Shown: positions 45,201 to 56,480 of the stretch, in pieces
How positions within the stretch are numbered: the stretch's first letter is position 1
How the letters are laid out: each line of letters begins with the position of its first letter
Made by a program: the position numbers and the translations under genes
Source of the DNA: Trametes villosa
Lineage: Eukaryota; Basidiomycota; Agaricomycetes; Polyporales; Polyporaceae
NCBI GenBank assembly: GCA_002964805.2
Contig: PUDQ02000003.1
Span: 1,426,001-1,490,000, forward strand
DNA length: 64,000 bases
Direction of reading: 5' to 3'
The notes under the pieces: generated by a model
What the model was told of the DNA's origin: nothing
Databases searched by the model: none
Seen by the model: only the letters and a program-made list of their open reading frames with translations

Positions 45201-47063
45201 TTATTGGCGGACGGGCATAGGCGGGGCAGGCGTCGACGGCCGGAACGTCGTCCGTGCAGGCGTCGTCGGGCGGCTCCGTATTTTCTGCCACCAATGGCGG
45301 TGCGCGTCCGCCCCACTGCCCGGCGTCGCCGTCGACGCGTGGTCGAAGCCCGCGCTGCTCGAGTGCTCGCTCGGCGTCGCGATGTAGCTCGCGCTGCCTA
45401 TGCTGCTGTCGACAGACCGCCGCCCGTTCGAGTTCGAGCCGTCGAAGGAGTCCTGGCGCTGTGGCGGGTCTGGGCGGGGCGGCGCGTAGTACGTGAACGG
45501 GGACGAGTCCGCGGACTCGCTCGGCAGCGGGTTGAAGAGCGCCTCGATGAGGTGCTCCGTCGTCCGGAGCCCGAACGAGGTCGCCAGAGACTCCGTCTGC
45601 AGGTGTCCGTCCTTGTCCGCGTACGGGAACGAGCCGTCCTCGTCGGCCCTGTCGGCGCCGACGTACAGGTCGAGTTCGCGCGCGAAGCGGGTGTTGAAGA
45701 GCCCGTTGTTGTTCAGGATCCCCGAGACGGACGCGAGGATTTCGCCCTTGCGGAGTGGGGGCGCCTTGTAGTGTTTCTCCCCGCCTATATGCTCTAGCTC
45801 AATGGAAAGCTATGGGATCGTCAGCGAGACGGGCGACAGGAGCAGTGTAAGAGTATCCGTACCTTGAGCGTCGCGTTCGTCTTGCTTTGTCGGAGGAGAT
45901 ATCGTCGTGTGACCTTCCCGGCGTCCGCATATTCCGCGAGATTGAGGTATACCGCACCGATCCGCGGCTGCTGAGGTGAATCCGGGTCGCCCGGGATGAC
46001 GCGCTGCGTGTATGTCAGCATCACGCCGGAATAGCGAACGGCAAACATAGCGGGTTTATGGGTGTCTCGCGTCGCCTGTCTTCCGGCGCTCAAACTGCGC
46101 CGTGAACAGGCTGGGGAGACACGTATGTGGGTTTCACGAACACGTATAGCGTGCTACACGGGCGCCGGCGGCACACGAGTGGACGCTCACGTCAAGCATA
46201 TCCATCTGGACATGACCCGGGTGATGCCCTATCAGAGGCTCCGCGACGGTATGGTAGACGATACCGGTAGCTTACGCCATGTATCGTCCGTCGCGCGCCT
46301 CCAAGGCGTGAGACCGGATTGTTATCGACAGGCCGCAGTACCAGCCCGGCGATAGCATTCCCCAGTCGCGCAGAACCCACCGCCCAACGCGCAGATCTGA
46401 GGGGAAACAGAGACTCACCTGCATGACGACGAGCTTGAGCTCGTTGGGGAGGAGGTCTCCCGTCTCGCGATGGACGTCCATCTGCACCACCACGTTCACC
46501 GAGTGGTCCCACTTCACGTTGTAACTCTGAAGCTTCGCCCACGGGGTCATGCCGCGCGCTTCGGAGCGCAGCTGGAGCGAGGTCGACGACTGCGTGTGGC
46601 CGTTGATGATGGGCGTAGGGGTTGTGGGCGGGTGCGCGGCCTCGAGTGCGTCGAACGCGTGATGGCCGTCGTGGTCGAGCGCGCTCCTGGGCGCATCATG
46701 ATAGTGCGAGAGGTCCTCCGTGCCGTCGTGCGCGCTGCTGCCGTCGACGTCGTACTCCTCGCCCGTCTCGCCCTCCTCCGCGGTGGAGCTCGCGGTCGCC
46801 TTGCTCTGGCCGGACCACGTCCTGTGCCCCTTCATCTTCGACAGGAGCCCCGAGCCGGACTGGGCGTTCTTGAACTTCCAGCGCACGCCAAACTCGCCGT
46901 TCATGAGCGGGACGTTCGAGAGCTGCTCGATGTGCACATGGACCTGGAAGAGCGCGTGTTTGGGGAGGAGGTGGCCGAGCTGGGAGCGCAGGCCGTGGCT
47001 AGGAGGCGGGGGTGCGGAGGACGCGCCCGAGCTCGTCGAGCCGGATGCGGTGGACTGCTTCAT
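45201..47063 (-). CDS. NT-C2 domain protein, EEIG1/EHBP1-like
   Basis: Three exons in transcript order, 46419-47063, 45863-46003 and 45201-45809, encode 464 residues. The junctions read VVMQRVIPGD and ATLKLSIELEH. The N-terminal C2-type domain starts LLPKHALFQVHVHIEQLSNVPL, with GEFGVRWKFKN. It is interrupted by a long acidic, low-complexity insert (EEGETGEEYDVDG, SHYHDAPRSALDHDGHH) and resumes at YNVKWDHSVNV, GAVYLNLAEYADAG and RRYLLRQSKTNATLK. The C-terminal third is Ser/Pro-rich and probably disordered. NT-C2 proteins bind membranes and link Rab or actin systems in animals, and the fungal role is inferred. Intron 1 (46004-46418, 415 nt) is far longer than any other here, so a missed exon is possible. 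Confidence 0.82.
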
Positions 47064-48195
47064 GATGAGGGCGTGCGCGGAGGGGCATTCCCGTGAACGA
47101 GCGGAAAGATGGAGGACATATAACCCGCCGAGTGCGGACGGAGACCGAAGGAGAGTGACGACCCTCCCCAGCACGAGGCACGCCTATGACCGCCCCGCGC
47201 CTCGGGTCGGAGTTTGCTTCTCCGGGCTTCTCTCACAGGCGGCGCTCAAATGCTAGCTGAGGATCCCATCGGAGATAGCGTTTGAATCAGCTCCGCTCTT
47301 CCGCCCGCGGGGCCTGGACCACGTCTGTTTCGGAGCGAAACAGAAAATGCAAATGTACGTCCGCAACGGTTGCATTCTAGCACCTCTCCCGTGTCCAGTC
47401 CAAATCTTCTCTGCGTCAAGGCTCGCTGCTGAGAACAATCTGGCATCCGGAGAGAACTGACTTCGCACGGCGCGGCAATTTAAAAGTTATACCAGCACAC
47501 GAGTACACGGTATCAACGGCGCAACTGAAAAATCCCGGAAGGCGCTGACTCTATTTCAGCGGCTTCCTGTACGGTACCCGGGGATCGCCGCTGAATAGGC
47601 CAGGCTCATACTGAGAAAGGAGGACGTCTCGAGCGACTTCGAGGAGCCGTACCTGTAACGAGCCCAAACGTCGCGCCCAGCTGTCAAACGGCATCCACCC
47701 GCTGTGCAAGTCGTACATAGCCCGTGCCACCTCGTGGCGTCAGCACTGAAGGAGTGCAAAGGAATCCCCAACATGCGTGGGCACCGCTAGTCACTGTTAT
47801 GTTCACGCAAATTGATGATGGACTGAGGATATCGAGATGGGCGCGATCCATCTGCCCGCTGGCGCTGAGCAGGTCTTTGCACCAGACACCGTGCGCGGAT
47901 ACTCAGCTCTCGCGAGGGCCTGCAGGGGAAACGATGCACGCATCGCGGCGCGCTACCATGTTCAGTCTTCACTTTGCGCTGGTGTAAACGAATCCTGCAG
48001 GGCTCAGGCGTCAACATAGCGAGCTTTACCAAAGCTTTACGCATAGAAAGACACGTTGCATCGACATCACTCGCATGCACGCACAAGCCGAGAGGCATCC
48101 CAGGCGTACTTATATGTAAGTACGCTCATCATCATTGTGGCAAGACGACCTCCCTCACCCCACTCTCGAACCCCGTAGACGTCGCACATACCGTG
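47064..48195. other. intergenic, divergent promoter region
   Basis: About 1.1 kb between the NT-C2 gene (leftward) and the gene at 48196 (rightward). A TATATG-type element on the minus strand near 47118 may belong to the NT-C2 gene. No coding sequence was recognised. Confidence 0.4.
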
Positions 48196-48891
48196 ATGGA
48201 TCCGGATATCTTTGCGGCGCCAGCAAGCAGAAAGCCCCGGAAGCGCTGGCTATACGGCTTCCCGTTCCCGGTGGAGATCATCGCGGAACAGGCTAGGGCC
48301 CTGTGGGGCGAAGAGAGCGTCTCCGGCGACCTCGAGGAGAGATGGGCCTCGGACAACATGCACGACGTCCTCTCCACCGCCGACGAGCTGTGCAGGCTGA
48401 CCTACCGTGTGCAGCGTGCGCTGCGGGCGTGCACCGGCATCCCGCACCTCGTGAGCGACATAAGCGCCGTGTTCACACGGGAGGAACGGGCGGACCCCGC
48501 GACGGGTGCTCGCAGAGAAGTCGTGAAGATCGACGGGCTGAAGGTGTTGTGCGTGGCGGAGGCGTGGGCGGACGAGGTGGCGGACATCGACATGGACGCG
48601 ATCGAGCTACCGAGCACTGAGCAGCTCCAAGAGCTCGCCGGGTACCTCGGCGCGGACGTCGATGACATCTGCTGGTACTTCGACTACGACACCGATCCGA
48701 AGGTCTGGGAGTACGCTCGCGCAAGCGGATCGGAGGAGCCTGAAGTTCCCGGCCCTTTCGAGAACGGCACACGGTGTGGGCCGGATGGGTGGACTCTTGT
48801 GGAAGCCCCTAGGTGCCGTAGCACATCTATGCAGCATGTTGTTAGTGTGTTGACAGCGGCTCGTCACAGCGGCGACGAAGGCAGCCAGTAA
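48196..48891 (+). CDS. protein of unknown function, 231 residues
   Basis: A single open frame with strong coding character (third positions mostly G or C). I do not recognise the family. It starts MDPDIFAAPASRKPRKRW. A helical segment, FPVEIIAEQARALWGEE, and another, NMHDVLSTADELCRLTYRVQRALRAC, follow. The middle and C-terminal parts are acidic (ADEVADIDMDAIELPSTEQL, DVDDICWYFDYDTD). No signal peptide, membrane segment or catalytic motif is visible. The ATG at 48196 was chosen because the upstream continuation of the frame to 47974 lacks coding character. It lies head-to-head with the NT-C2 gene and converges on the gene at 49297. Confidence 0.65.
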   Translation: MDPDIFAAPASRKPRKRWLYGFPFPVEIIAEQARALWGEESVSGDLEERWASDNMHDVLSTADELCRLTYRVQRALRACTGIPHLVSDISAVFTREERADPATGARREVVKIDGLKVLCVAEAWADEVADIDMDAIELPSTEQLQELAGYLGADVDDICWYFDYDTDPKVWEYARASGSEEPEVPGPFENGTRCGPDGWTLVEAPRCRSTSMQHVVSVLTAARHSGDEGSQ

Positions 48892-49296
48892 CAACTATAT
48901 CCCAGGGCGCCTCAGGTCCGCGAAACTGAGAGTCCACGTAGAACCTCCACATGATGTTATGCAATACTGAGCATTGCACGCGAAGTGCTGGCCCTCCACA
49001 TATCCTCGACCGGCATGCGTGCGGATGATCCAGGCAACCCTGAGCCTTCTCATGAACTACCGGACGCAAAGAACACTCAAGCGCTGCGTACTCACCTTCC
49101 AGAAGCTCACGTGTGCCGACCTTCACGGATCAGCGCACACGCGCACACAGTCGTTGGCTACGCAAGATCCATTCTTCGCCAACCCGTTACAACTTACAAC
49201 AAGAACGAACACCCCGAGCCCCAAGAACGACGCGCAGCTCCGCTGCGAGAACCCATGCTGATGATGTACACGATGCGTGCCCTCTGCCCCTCGCTT
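48892..49296. other. intergenic between convergent genes
   Basis: About 0.4 kb between two 3' ends. Nothing was recognised. Confidence 0.45.
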
Positions 49297-49985
49297 CTAG
49301 AGCTGCGCGACGATGTGCTGCAAGAACGGATATCTGCCCGTCACGAGGGAGCAGTGAGTAAGGGATGCTGTGTGAGGGGTGGGGAGAAGACGCACTCGTG
49401 GTCATCAAGAAAGCCGCGGTCACGGAAGATGGCGTCGGCGAACTGCGGAAGCGAGAGCCCGGAGGTGAACGCGAGCTCTTGGTAGTGGGAGAGGGCGAAG
49501 TCGAGATGTTGGTCGTCGAATGGGATCCTGCCCAAAGCTGGATCAGTCTTGTAACCGTTGGAAGAGTGCAGCGACAGCTTACAGCTCTGCGAGCGCACGG
49601 TTAACGTCCAACACCGTGCACCCCTCGGGGTTCTCGACGACCATGAACACGTCGCCCTCGCCATTCTCGAACTCGAGCCGCTCAACAGGCGGGAACGTCG
49701 CGAACGCGCAGGACGCATTCGGATGTGCGCAGAGCGGACCGTACTGGGCATAGCGGCTTTCGGGAAACGTCGGAAGCTGCGTGAGCAAGATCGAGATCGA
49801 GTCGTGGGTGGATGGCGGCTGCGGTGAGGGCGAGGGCGACGGCGACGGGGTGGGAGGATGGGCCTGGCCTGAGCCTCCGTATGCCTGCGAGAAGTGGAGG
49901 TAGAAGTATAATGGGTGAAAGTCGAGCGGAAGATTGTGGTGCAACGGCCTGGTGCGCTTGTATGGCCAGCGAGTGTAGTGGTCCG
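49297..49985 (-). pseudogene. 5'-truncated gene of unknown function abutting a duplication
   Basis: Three exons are clear in transcript order: 49583-49985, 49396-49527 and 49297-49333. They read DHYTRWPYKRTRPLHHNLPLD, then VLDVNRALAEL|IPFDDQHLDFALSHYQELAF, then GFLDDHE|YPFLQHIVAQL and a stop. The introns are 55 and 62 nt with good ends. A Pro/Ser repeat (PTPSPSPSPSP) lies in the first exon. That exon starts at a normal acceptor (TTCTACAG) in a phase that needs an upstream coding exon, but no exon with a matching frame exists. The sequence beyond about 50020 belongs to the duplicated F-box block. The gene therefore appears to have lost its 5' end. I do not recognise the family. Confidence 0.6.
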
Positions 49986-50019
49986 CTGTAGAATATCACG
50001 GGTCAGCACGACTTGTCCC

Positions 50020-51355
50020 TCCCCCCTCAGATAGGTACGCTAGCGCTGCCCTGGTGGAGTCCGGTCGCATCCCGAGCCCTGTCCAAACATAGGCGACGGG
50101 ACCCACAGGCCGTCACCAAGCTCCGGGCTCACCGCTCAGCTGACGCTCGTGATTCCCCGATCAGCCTCGCTCCCCGCCAATTCCAAGGGTCGGGGGCCCG
50201 CACACAGAATCACAAGACGTGGTGCAGGGCCTCACGCAGGGCCACAATGGACGTGCAGTGTTGTGTAACCTTGTAGGTCCAAGGGACATTGAAAACGAAG
50301 GCGAGAGCGTCCAAAAGTGGCACTAGCGCTCAGCCGTGATTGGCTGGCGCATATAGGCGCCCGAGGGATAATCGACGAAGCTGGCCTTCGCGCAGACGTA
50401 GCGGCCCTTCTTCGGTCAAATCGCCCGCACGGGTCGCCGACTCTCGCGAGAAACACTCTGAACGCCAGCGCAGCAGATCGTAGTCGATGAACCGTAGAGG
50501 GGGCACGGAGGGACACTCACAGAAACACGCATTGGCCTTGGTGCAGCTCCGGATTTCACAGACGGAGGCGTGGCTCACGATCAGGCGTGCGAGTCGCCTG
50601 AACGTCATCTCGCGTATCGACGCGCTTCCTCTTCGCAGTGGCCGTCCGAAGCCAGAGACGAAGCAGGCCGATTGCCAGATGGTGTCATCTTGCTCGGAGA
50701 GCTCGCGCAGCCGTCGGCAAGTCTGCGCGAGCGCGATGAATGTTTGGAGATCGCCAAGGAGGTGGTGCCAGACGTTGAAGAGGATTGCATCCGGACAGGA
50801 GGATAGAGAGAGCATGGAGCAGCAGAAGGCAGGCCTGCGAGTCGCGGCACGGCGTACGAGGATGGGGGCAGGCGATCAGCTGAGGAAAATTGAGGTGATG
50901 TCGGAGGCGGATGAGAGAAGCGGAGCACGAGTGGGCCCCCCGCATTCCACAGCGGTGGTGCGGCGGTCGTTGAAGCGTGCCACAGTTCACGCTGCCTCGG
51001 CCTGGCCGCTGGCGTATCTCGGGTGCTGCACGCGCGGATACGTACGTGTGCATGCGGAGAGGCGACGCATGCTGAGAAGGACGTTCGCCACTGTCGTCCG
51101 ATTTTAGTACGGTGAGTGGAAGGGGGCCCGTGCCGTGTTATCCTGCCCAAAGGACCCCCGTCGCGAGAACTTGACAGGAGGATCTCCGCGATGTCCGTGA
51201 GTTTCCCAGCATGTCGTGTTCCTGTGATCGTCCGCGGGCGCTCCTGACTGGCGATGGCACGGATTCAAGTGGTCGTGGAAGAGATGTAAAGCGTAGTCAA
51301 TTGCGTTTGCAGAATTCAATAGCCCTTCAAAAGGATAGCCGATTCTAGGCCAATG
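50020..51355. repeat. 1.3 kb direct segmental duplication, copy A
   Basis: This block matches 60920-62227 in the same orientation over its whole length. It begins at the shared ctcagataggtacg and ends at the shared segment around ttcaaaaggatag. It carries an F-box gene. Small insertions and deletions separate the copies, for example about 15 extra bases near 50041 here. Sequence on either side is unrelated. Confidence 0.85.
50330..50815 (-). pseudogene. F-box protein gene, copy A, splice-damaged
   Basis: Exon 1 (50521-50815) encodes MLSLSSCPDAILFNVWHHLL and CRRLRELSEQDDTIWQSACF, an F-box-type domain that in other fungi binds Skp1 of SCF ubiquitin ligases. The intron is 50458-50520 (63 nt). 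The base before the donor is T here, G in copy B. Splicing would create a TAG directly at the junction. If the intron is kept, the frame stays open because 63 is a multiple of three, and the product ends at 50330 after ANHG, where copy B continues for about 30 more residues. So this copy is probably dead, or makes a shortened intron-retained form. Confidence 0.7.
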
Positions 51356-53587
51356 ACGGAGGGCGCGCGTTAGACGCCGGCGCTGCTTCTCTTCTTTCCC
51401 GCTCCACCGCGCTCTGCTCGGCGAGTCTGCCCTCGCCCGCGCTCTCCTTTCTCCTTGACGACCGCTCGATGCGTCTCTGCTCGCCCTCGTCTGCCTCTCG
51501 CGCGCTGTCTTGGGCCTTGCTCGACCTCGTTTGTGCCCCTCTCTCGCTGCCCTGTGCCTGCCTCTCCGCCGACGGTTCCTGCGCTCCCCGCCGCGCCCTC
51601 TGTCCGTTCGCCCTGCGTTTTCTCCAGCATACTCGTAGACCCTGCGCCGACCTGCCCTCGTCTTTTCCGCCCTGCGCTGCGAGTCCTTCCTGGTAAAATC
51701 GCGTTTCGCCCTCTTCCCGCCCGAGGTACGTCTTCTTTTCGCGTCCATCGCCCTCGCCCAGCCATGTACGTCGCCCTAGTGCAATTTCATCCCCGGTTTA
51801 TAAGTGCCCGCGACGCCCACGAACCGAACTGCGAGATCCCGCCCTTCCGCCCCGCCAGGCTCGCCCACTTCGCGCCCTTGCGCATCCTACAGCCCAGGTC
51901 AGTACTCTAGACAACCCCCCGTCGAATCTCGTGCCGAGGCGGGCACGCTGCCGCCGTCGACCGCCCCTCCAGCACTCCTTTAGGTACATTCCCGTGGAGA
52001 TATTGATGCCAGTCTCCCCGGAATCGCTTCCCTCGTCCGAGCACACCTCAAGAATGCCGTTTCGAGCCGGGGCGAGCACCGAGGCAGAGCGCGAGCTCGT
52101 TTGGTGCGCTCGCCGGATGGGCGCCTAAAGCACTAGGCCTCGCACCTGTAGCTGGTACGTCCAGTCTCTCCGCGCAAGCTCGTCTCGCGGCATGCAGGGC
52201 TGCTTGCACCCTCATCTTTTCGTCGCCGCAGCACAGGAGTCATCGCACCCACGGCTTGAGGAGGGGAACATAGCAACAACTGCGCCTCCAGCGCGCACTC
52301 CGACGCCCCACGAACACAGTAGAACACAAGAAAGTGACTGTATTCACGAGTACTACGGTGTATACAACTCTCCACGACGAGCTCCCGTCACACGGCACGC
52401 CCCACCGCGCGAGCCGCGCTCCGCACGCGTCTATCAACCCAGACGCGTGCGTGCACCCACGAACCTCGCCGACGAAGGTATGGGACTCCCCCAGTGGCGC
52501 TGCCTCACAGGAGCGGCGCCCCGCACATCCAACGGCCGAAACGCGGTGTACACCCAAACGGTGCAAACGTCCACCCCGCCCTACGCCCGCCCTCGTCTCC
52601 ACCACGCTCGCCCACGTCCACCGGCATGACCGCACGCTCGGGCGTCGACGGCGACACTCCGAGCGTCCAGGGCGACGACATCGAGCATGGACGTGCCTCG
52701 GAGCGCGACGCCGAACCTAGCACATATGGTGAGCACGCGTTCTTCTGCACACCCGCCCGCGACGTACCTGCACGCCGCCCGGGGCAGCCGACGAGCGCAC
52801 TCGGTGTGCCCTACTGTATGGGCAGACGAGGGGATGACGACGATGCAGCCTCGGAGAGGAAGAGAGAGAAGAGAACGAGGAGGACGAAGGGGCGGGGAGG
52901 ACGGGTGCCGAGCCAGAGTGCCCGCGCCCGCTGTGTTTATGTACCCCGCGCGCGCGCTAATCGACGTCTTTTCCCGCCCCCTCCCCGTTCCGAGACGCAC
53001 GCGCCGCGCCCCGGCCCTCGTCTCGCGCCGCCCGCCCGGGTGCGCACCGTGGCTACCCGTGCCGCCCCCCGCACCAGCCGCAGCCGTGCGCCGTGCGCCG
53101 TGCAGGCCGCGGCGAGTCTGCGAGGGCTCCTGGAGGCTGGGAGAGGAACTGCGGGCCGCCCTCGGGTCCGCGGGCTGCTCTGCGGCGCTGCGTGCAGCCT
53201 CGACGCTTGCGCACGCGCCGCCCTCCTGTGTGTGCTGCAGCACGGACGCGGCCGCCCCCACCGCCCGGCCGCTCGCGCGCGCGCTGCAGCGCCCAGACGA
53301 GCGGGACGGAGGTCCGGTGCGTGCGAGACGCGGATGGCGGGCTACCGCGTGGACGCGTGGAGAGCCGCGCGTGAGGTCTCGCGGTCTCCGTTGCTCACGT
53401 CGAGCAGGCTGGTATCGGCGTGCACACGGGCGGTGGAGACGGCCGGGGCGAACGTGCGGCGCGGATGCGTGTGCGGGGAGTCCCCTCGCGTTCGCGGCGC
53501 GGCGTGTACGCCTCGGCTGGAGAGTCGCCCCGCCCTCCCGACCTATCCCGCGCGAACTCCCGTCGACGCGCTCGCGCGACAGAGGAC

Positions 53588-54560
53588 GACGGCCGGGCGA
53601 CGATACCGCCGAATGGAGTCCGGAGACACGCACGCGGGTCTCTCGGCACACGCACGAGATTGCGGCGGCTGCCGCACGACCCTGCTCGCCGTGACGCAAG
53701 CACAGGCGAGCGTGCATGCGCGCTCGCGGACGGGGATTCCGGAGCCTGCGTTCTGCCGCGTACGCTGTTCCGTTTGCGCGTCGGAGTGTTGTTGCTGAAA
53801 CGTCGTGTCCACAATAGCTATATCGACATCGCTCGGATGCGATCTTCTCTGCATCTGCGCGCGGACGGCCGTCTCGAGACTGCGCGTTCGTGCACGTCCT
53901 GTTCGCGTACCCACGCGATGGAGGGCGGGGCGGGCTTGTACGCTCCGTCCGGCGGGCATAGAGAGCACGCTTGCCCCGTGTTTGTCCCCATAACGGACGG
54001 CCGGAGGAAGCACGGGCAAGGCAGACGTCGAGCGACACGCCGCCCGAGTCCTCGCGACCCTGGCCGCGCAGACACAGCGGGACGGACCGACGCGAATGCA
54101 GGATGCGCCGGGCGGGGCGGTGAAACCGCACGCGCACGCATCGCATGCGTTGGCGACGCGTACGTGTGCGAGATGGTATGTGTAGATTTTGGGGCTCACG
54201 CAGCGCAGGTGCGAGCGCGGCGGCCGTGCTCCGCGTCGAACGGCGAGGCTGGGCGAGAGAATCGGGCGCCGTCGTGTTCGACTCGATACCGGCGGGGCTT
54301 GGGAACGAGTGCCGCGCTGCAGAGGGTCCGGAAGTGCACAGACCGCGTGCGCCGCCGTCCGCGGCCCACGGCGCGTTGTACAACGCAGTGAGAGGGCGGT
54401 TTGGTTGGGCTATCGACGGGCGGGGGTGTGCACATCCCGAGTCCCCGCGAGCGTACGAATGGGCTCCGCATGACGCGCCTTCGCCGCTTCGTACGTCGTC
54501 GTAATCAAGCGTCGATTCGTTCCCGCTCACGCGTGGGGTTCGTCGAGCAGGCCACGAACG
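53588..54560 (+). repeat. diverged tandem repeat block, unit 1
   Basis: Short matches to 55340-56480 occur in the same order: gacggccgggcga (53588 and 55340), ctgaaacgtcgt (53795 and 55544), catcgctcgg (53827 and 55576), cgaccctg (54055 and 55958), ctcacgca (54195 and 56099) and gtacgtcgtc (54491 and 56417). The offset grows from about 1750 to about 1926, so the second unit holds extra sequence or the first lost some. Function unknown. Confidence 0.6.
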
Positions 54561-55339
54561 CGCGGAAGGTGCCCTCCGGGGTGCTCGTTTCTATATGTAC
54601 CCCCAGCCCGCCATGCAGTTCGTAGAGTTACCGACGAGCGGCGTGTGCGTCGACGCTACCCCGCAGTCGACGGACGACGGACGACGCGTACATGCGCTGC
54701 CTCGCGGTCTGTGTGGTCGTACGAACATCGCCGCCCGCCGCTCACTTCGACGGCCCGTCCGCCGCTCGCCAACCGCACGAGTCATCGAAAGGACGCGCTG
54801 GACATCCTGCTTCGAGCTCGTCCGTGCTCGATCGTCACGCCGGCTTAGCAGTATCTGGGCGGGACCCTTCTCCGGCTTTCCGGACTCGGCACGCCCACAC
54901 GCGTGGTGCAGCTCCCGGACGAGTGGAATGGGGCCACAGACGCTGCCCGAAGGTCGCGCAAGAGCGGATGTGAGCATTGACGTCGCGCCGTGTCGACGTT
55001 GGCGCGTGTCCGCGTACCTAGCGATCGAGACAGTACGTCCGGGACGGGCGTGGATGTACGGCGGGATACACGCAATTTGCGTTCGCGACATCGCCCGTAC
55101 GTCCGCGATCGCCATTCCCTCGTCCCCGTTACTTACGCCTCTCAGTTGCGCACTGACACGCTCGCCTGCACGGAGAGAACGTCTGGGAAACGAGACCGAC
55201 GCAAGGGCGAATGCACGCCGCAATGCGCGCACGGGGAACCCGACCGGGGGCGCGCAGTAGGTCCTAGCTCGAGACTGTTCTTGTCCTCCGTTATCGACGT
55301 CGCTCAGCTTCATTTCGGCACACACACGCGAAGGGAGAA

Positions 55340-56480
55340 GACGGCCGGGCGATCGCCGCCGCAACCTCGACTCGCACAGGCCCGCGAAGCACGCGAGAAC
55401 GCCCAAGTCTCTCGGCGTACATGTGAACTTGCAGCGGCTGCTGTGTGCCTGTAGTACTGCGATTCCCGGCGCATCTCCGCGGCGTCCACGATTTGCTCTG
55501 TGTACCGCGTATGTTGTTCCGCATTCGCGCTAATTTCTTATGACTGAAACGTCGTAGCGGCTTGGACTAGCCCGGCATCGCTCGGGAATACACTGTCTTT
55601 TCATTTGCACGCCGACCCGTCCCAGACACCCGGCTCCACGAGGCTCATCCGGGCTCGTTCTAGCTCTGTGATCAGGAGATGCAGGCGACGAGGACCGAGG
55701 CGAGTTTGTTCGATTCGTATCGCCCCCTTACCGACTCGGAAGCACGCTCATTGCGTGCTGCTCGTCTTTTCGGGCTCGAACGATGCGAACGAGACGGCCG
55801 CGTCCACCACGCGCGAACGCAGGGGCCTCGAGTGTTTCCTACGACGGAGGGTTTGTATTGCAGCACCCAAGAACGCTCGGGACTCGGACGGACGACGGGA
55901 AGACGAGGACGCGAGGTATCCTGTTCTGTGAGGCCAAGCAACCCCCTGCGGTCGCCACGACCCTGTTCCCGGAGACGGAGCGGGAGATTCCGACGCGTGT
56001 GTGGGACGGGCTGTGCGGAGTGGCGAATCCACTCGCACAACGGATCGCCCATGTGCCGCCGCGTAAGTTTGCGAAACACCTCCTGCAGAGTCCTGGCGCT
56101 CACGCAACATAGGTGCGCGCGCGGGCCGTTCTCCGTGTCTCATATGGATGTACGCGAGAACGACAGGCCGCCCGTACCGCCCCCGCGTTCGTCTCGAGCC
56201 TTGCCGCTTGAGGGGGCGAATAGTACACTTCCCGGGCAGCGAGGCTTACATACGCTGTCGTTCCTGCAGCACTCGACGGCACTGTTTTCGCCGAGGACGA
56301 ATCGCAGTGGGATGATTGCGTGCAGACGCCGTTGTGCAAAGGTGTACACAAACGGTTCACCGTTTCCAGGACGCGCTCCGGGTCGTCAGAGCGCGTGGAT
56401 GCGCTTGTACTGCTTCGTACGTCGTCTCAGCCCAGCGCCGATTAATTACTGCTCACGCGCCGTGTCGTAGAGTAGATCTG
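55340..56480 (+). repeat. diverged tandem repeat block, unit 2
   Basis: Partner of the block at 53588-54560, with the same ordered anchors and an extra 150-170 bp in its middle. No conserved reading frame across the two units could be identified. Confidence 0.6.

Noticed and set aside
52494..54530. Very long overlapping open frames on both strands (434 codons plus strand, 649 codons minus strand)
   Set aside because: They overlap each other, are dominated by Arg, Ala, Thr and Ser, show no domain or motif, and are explained by the extreme GC content of the island.
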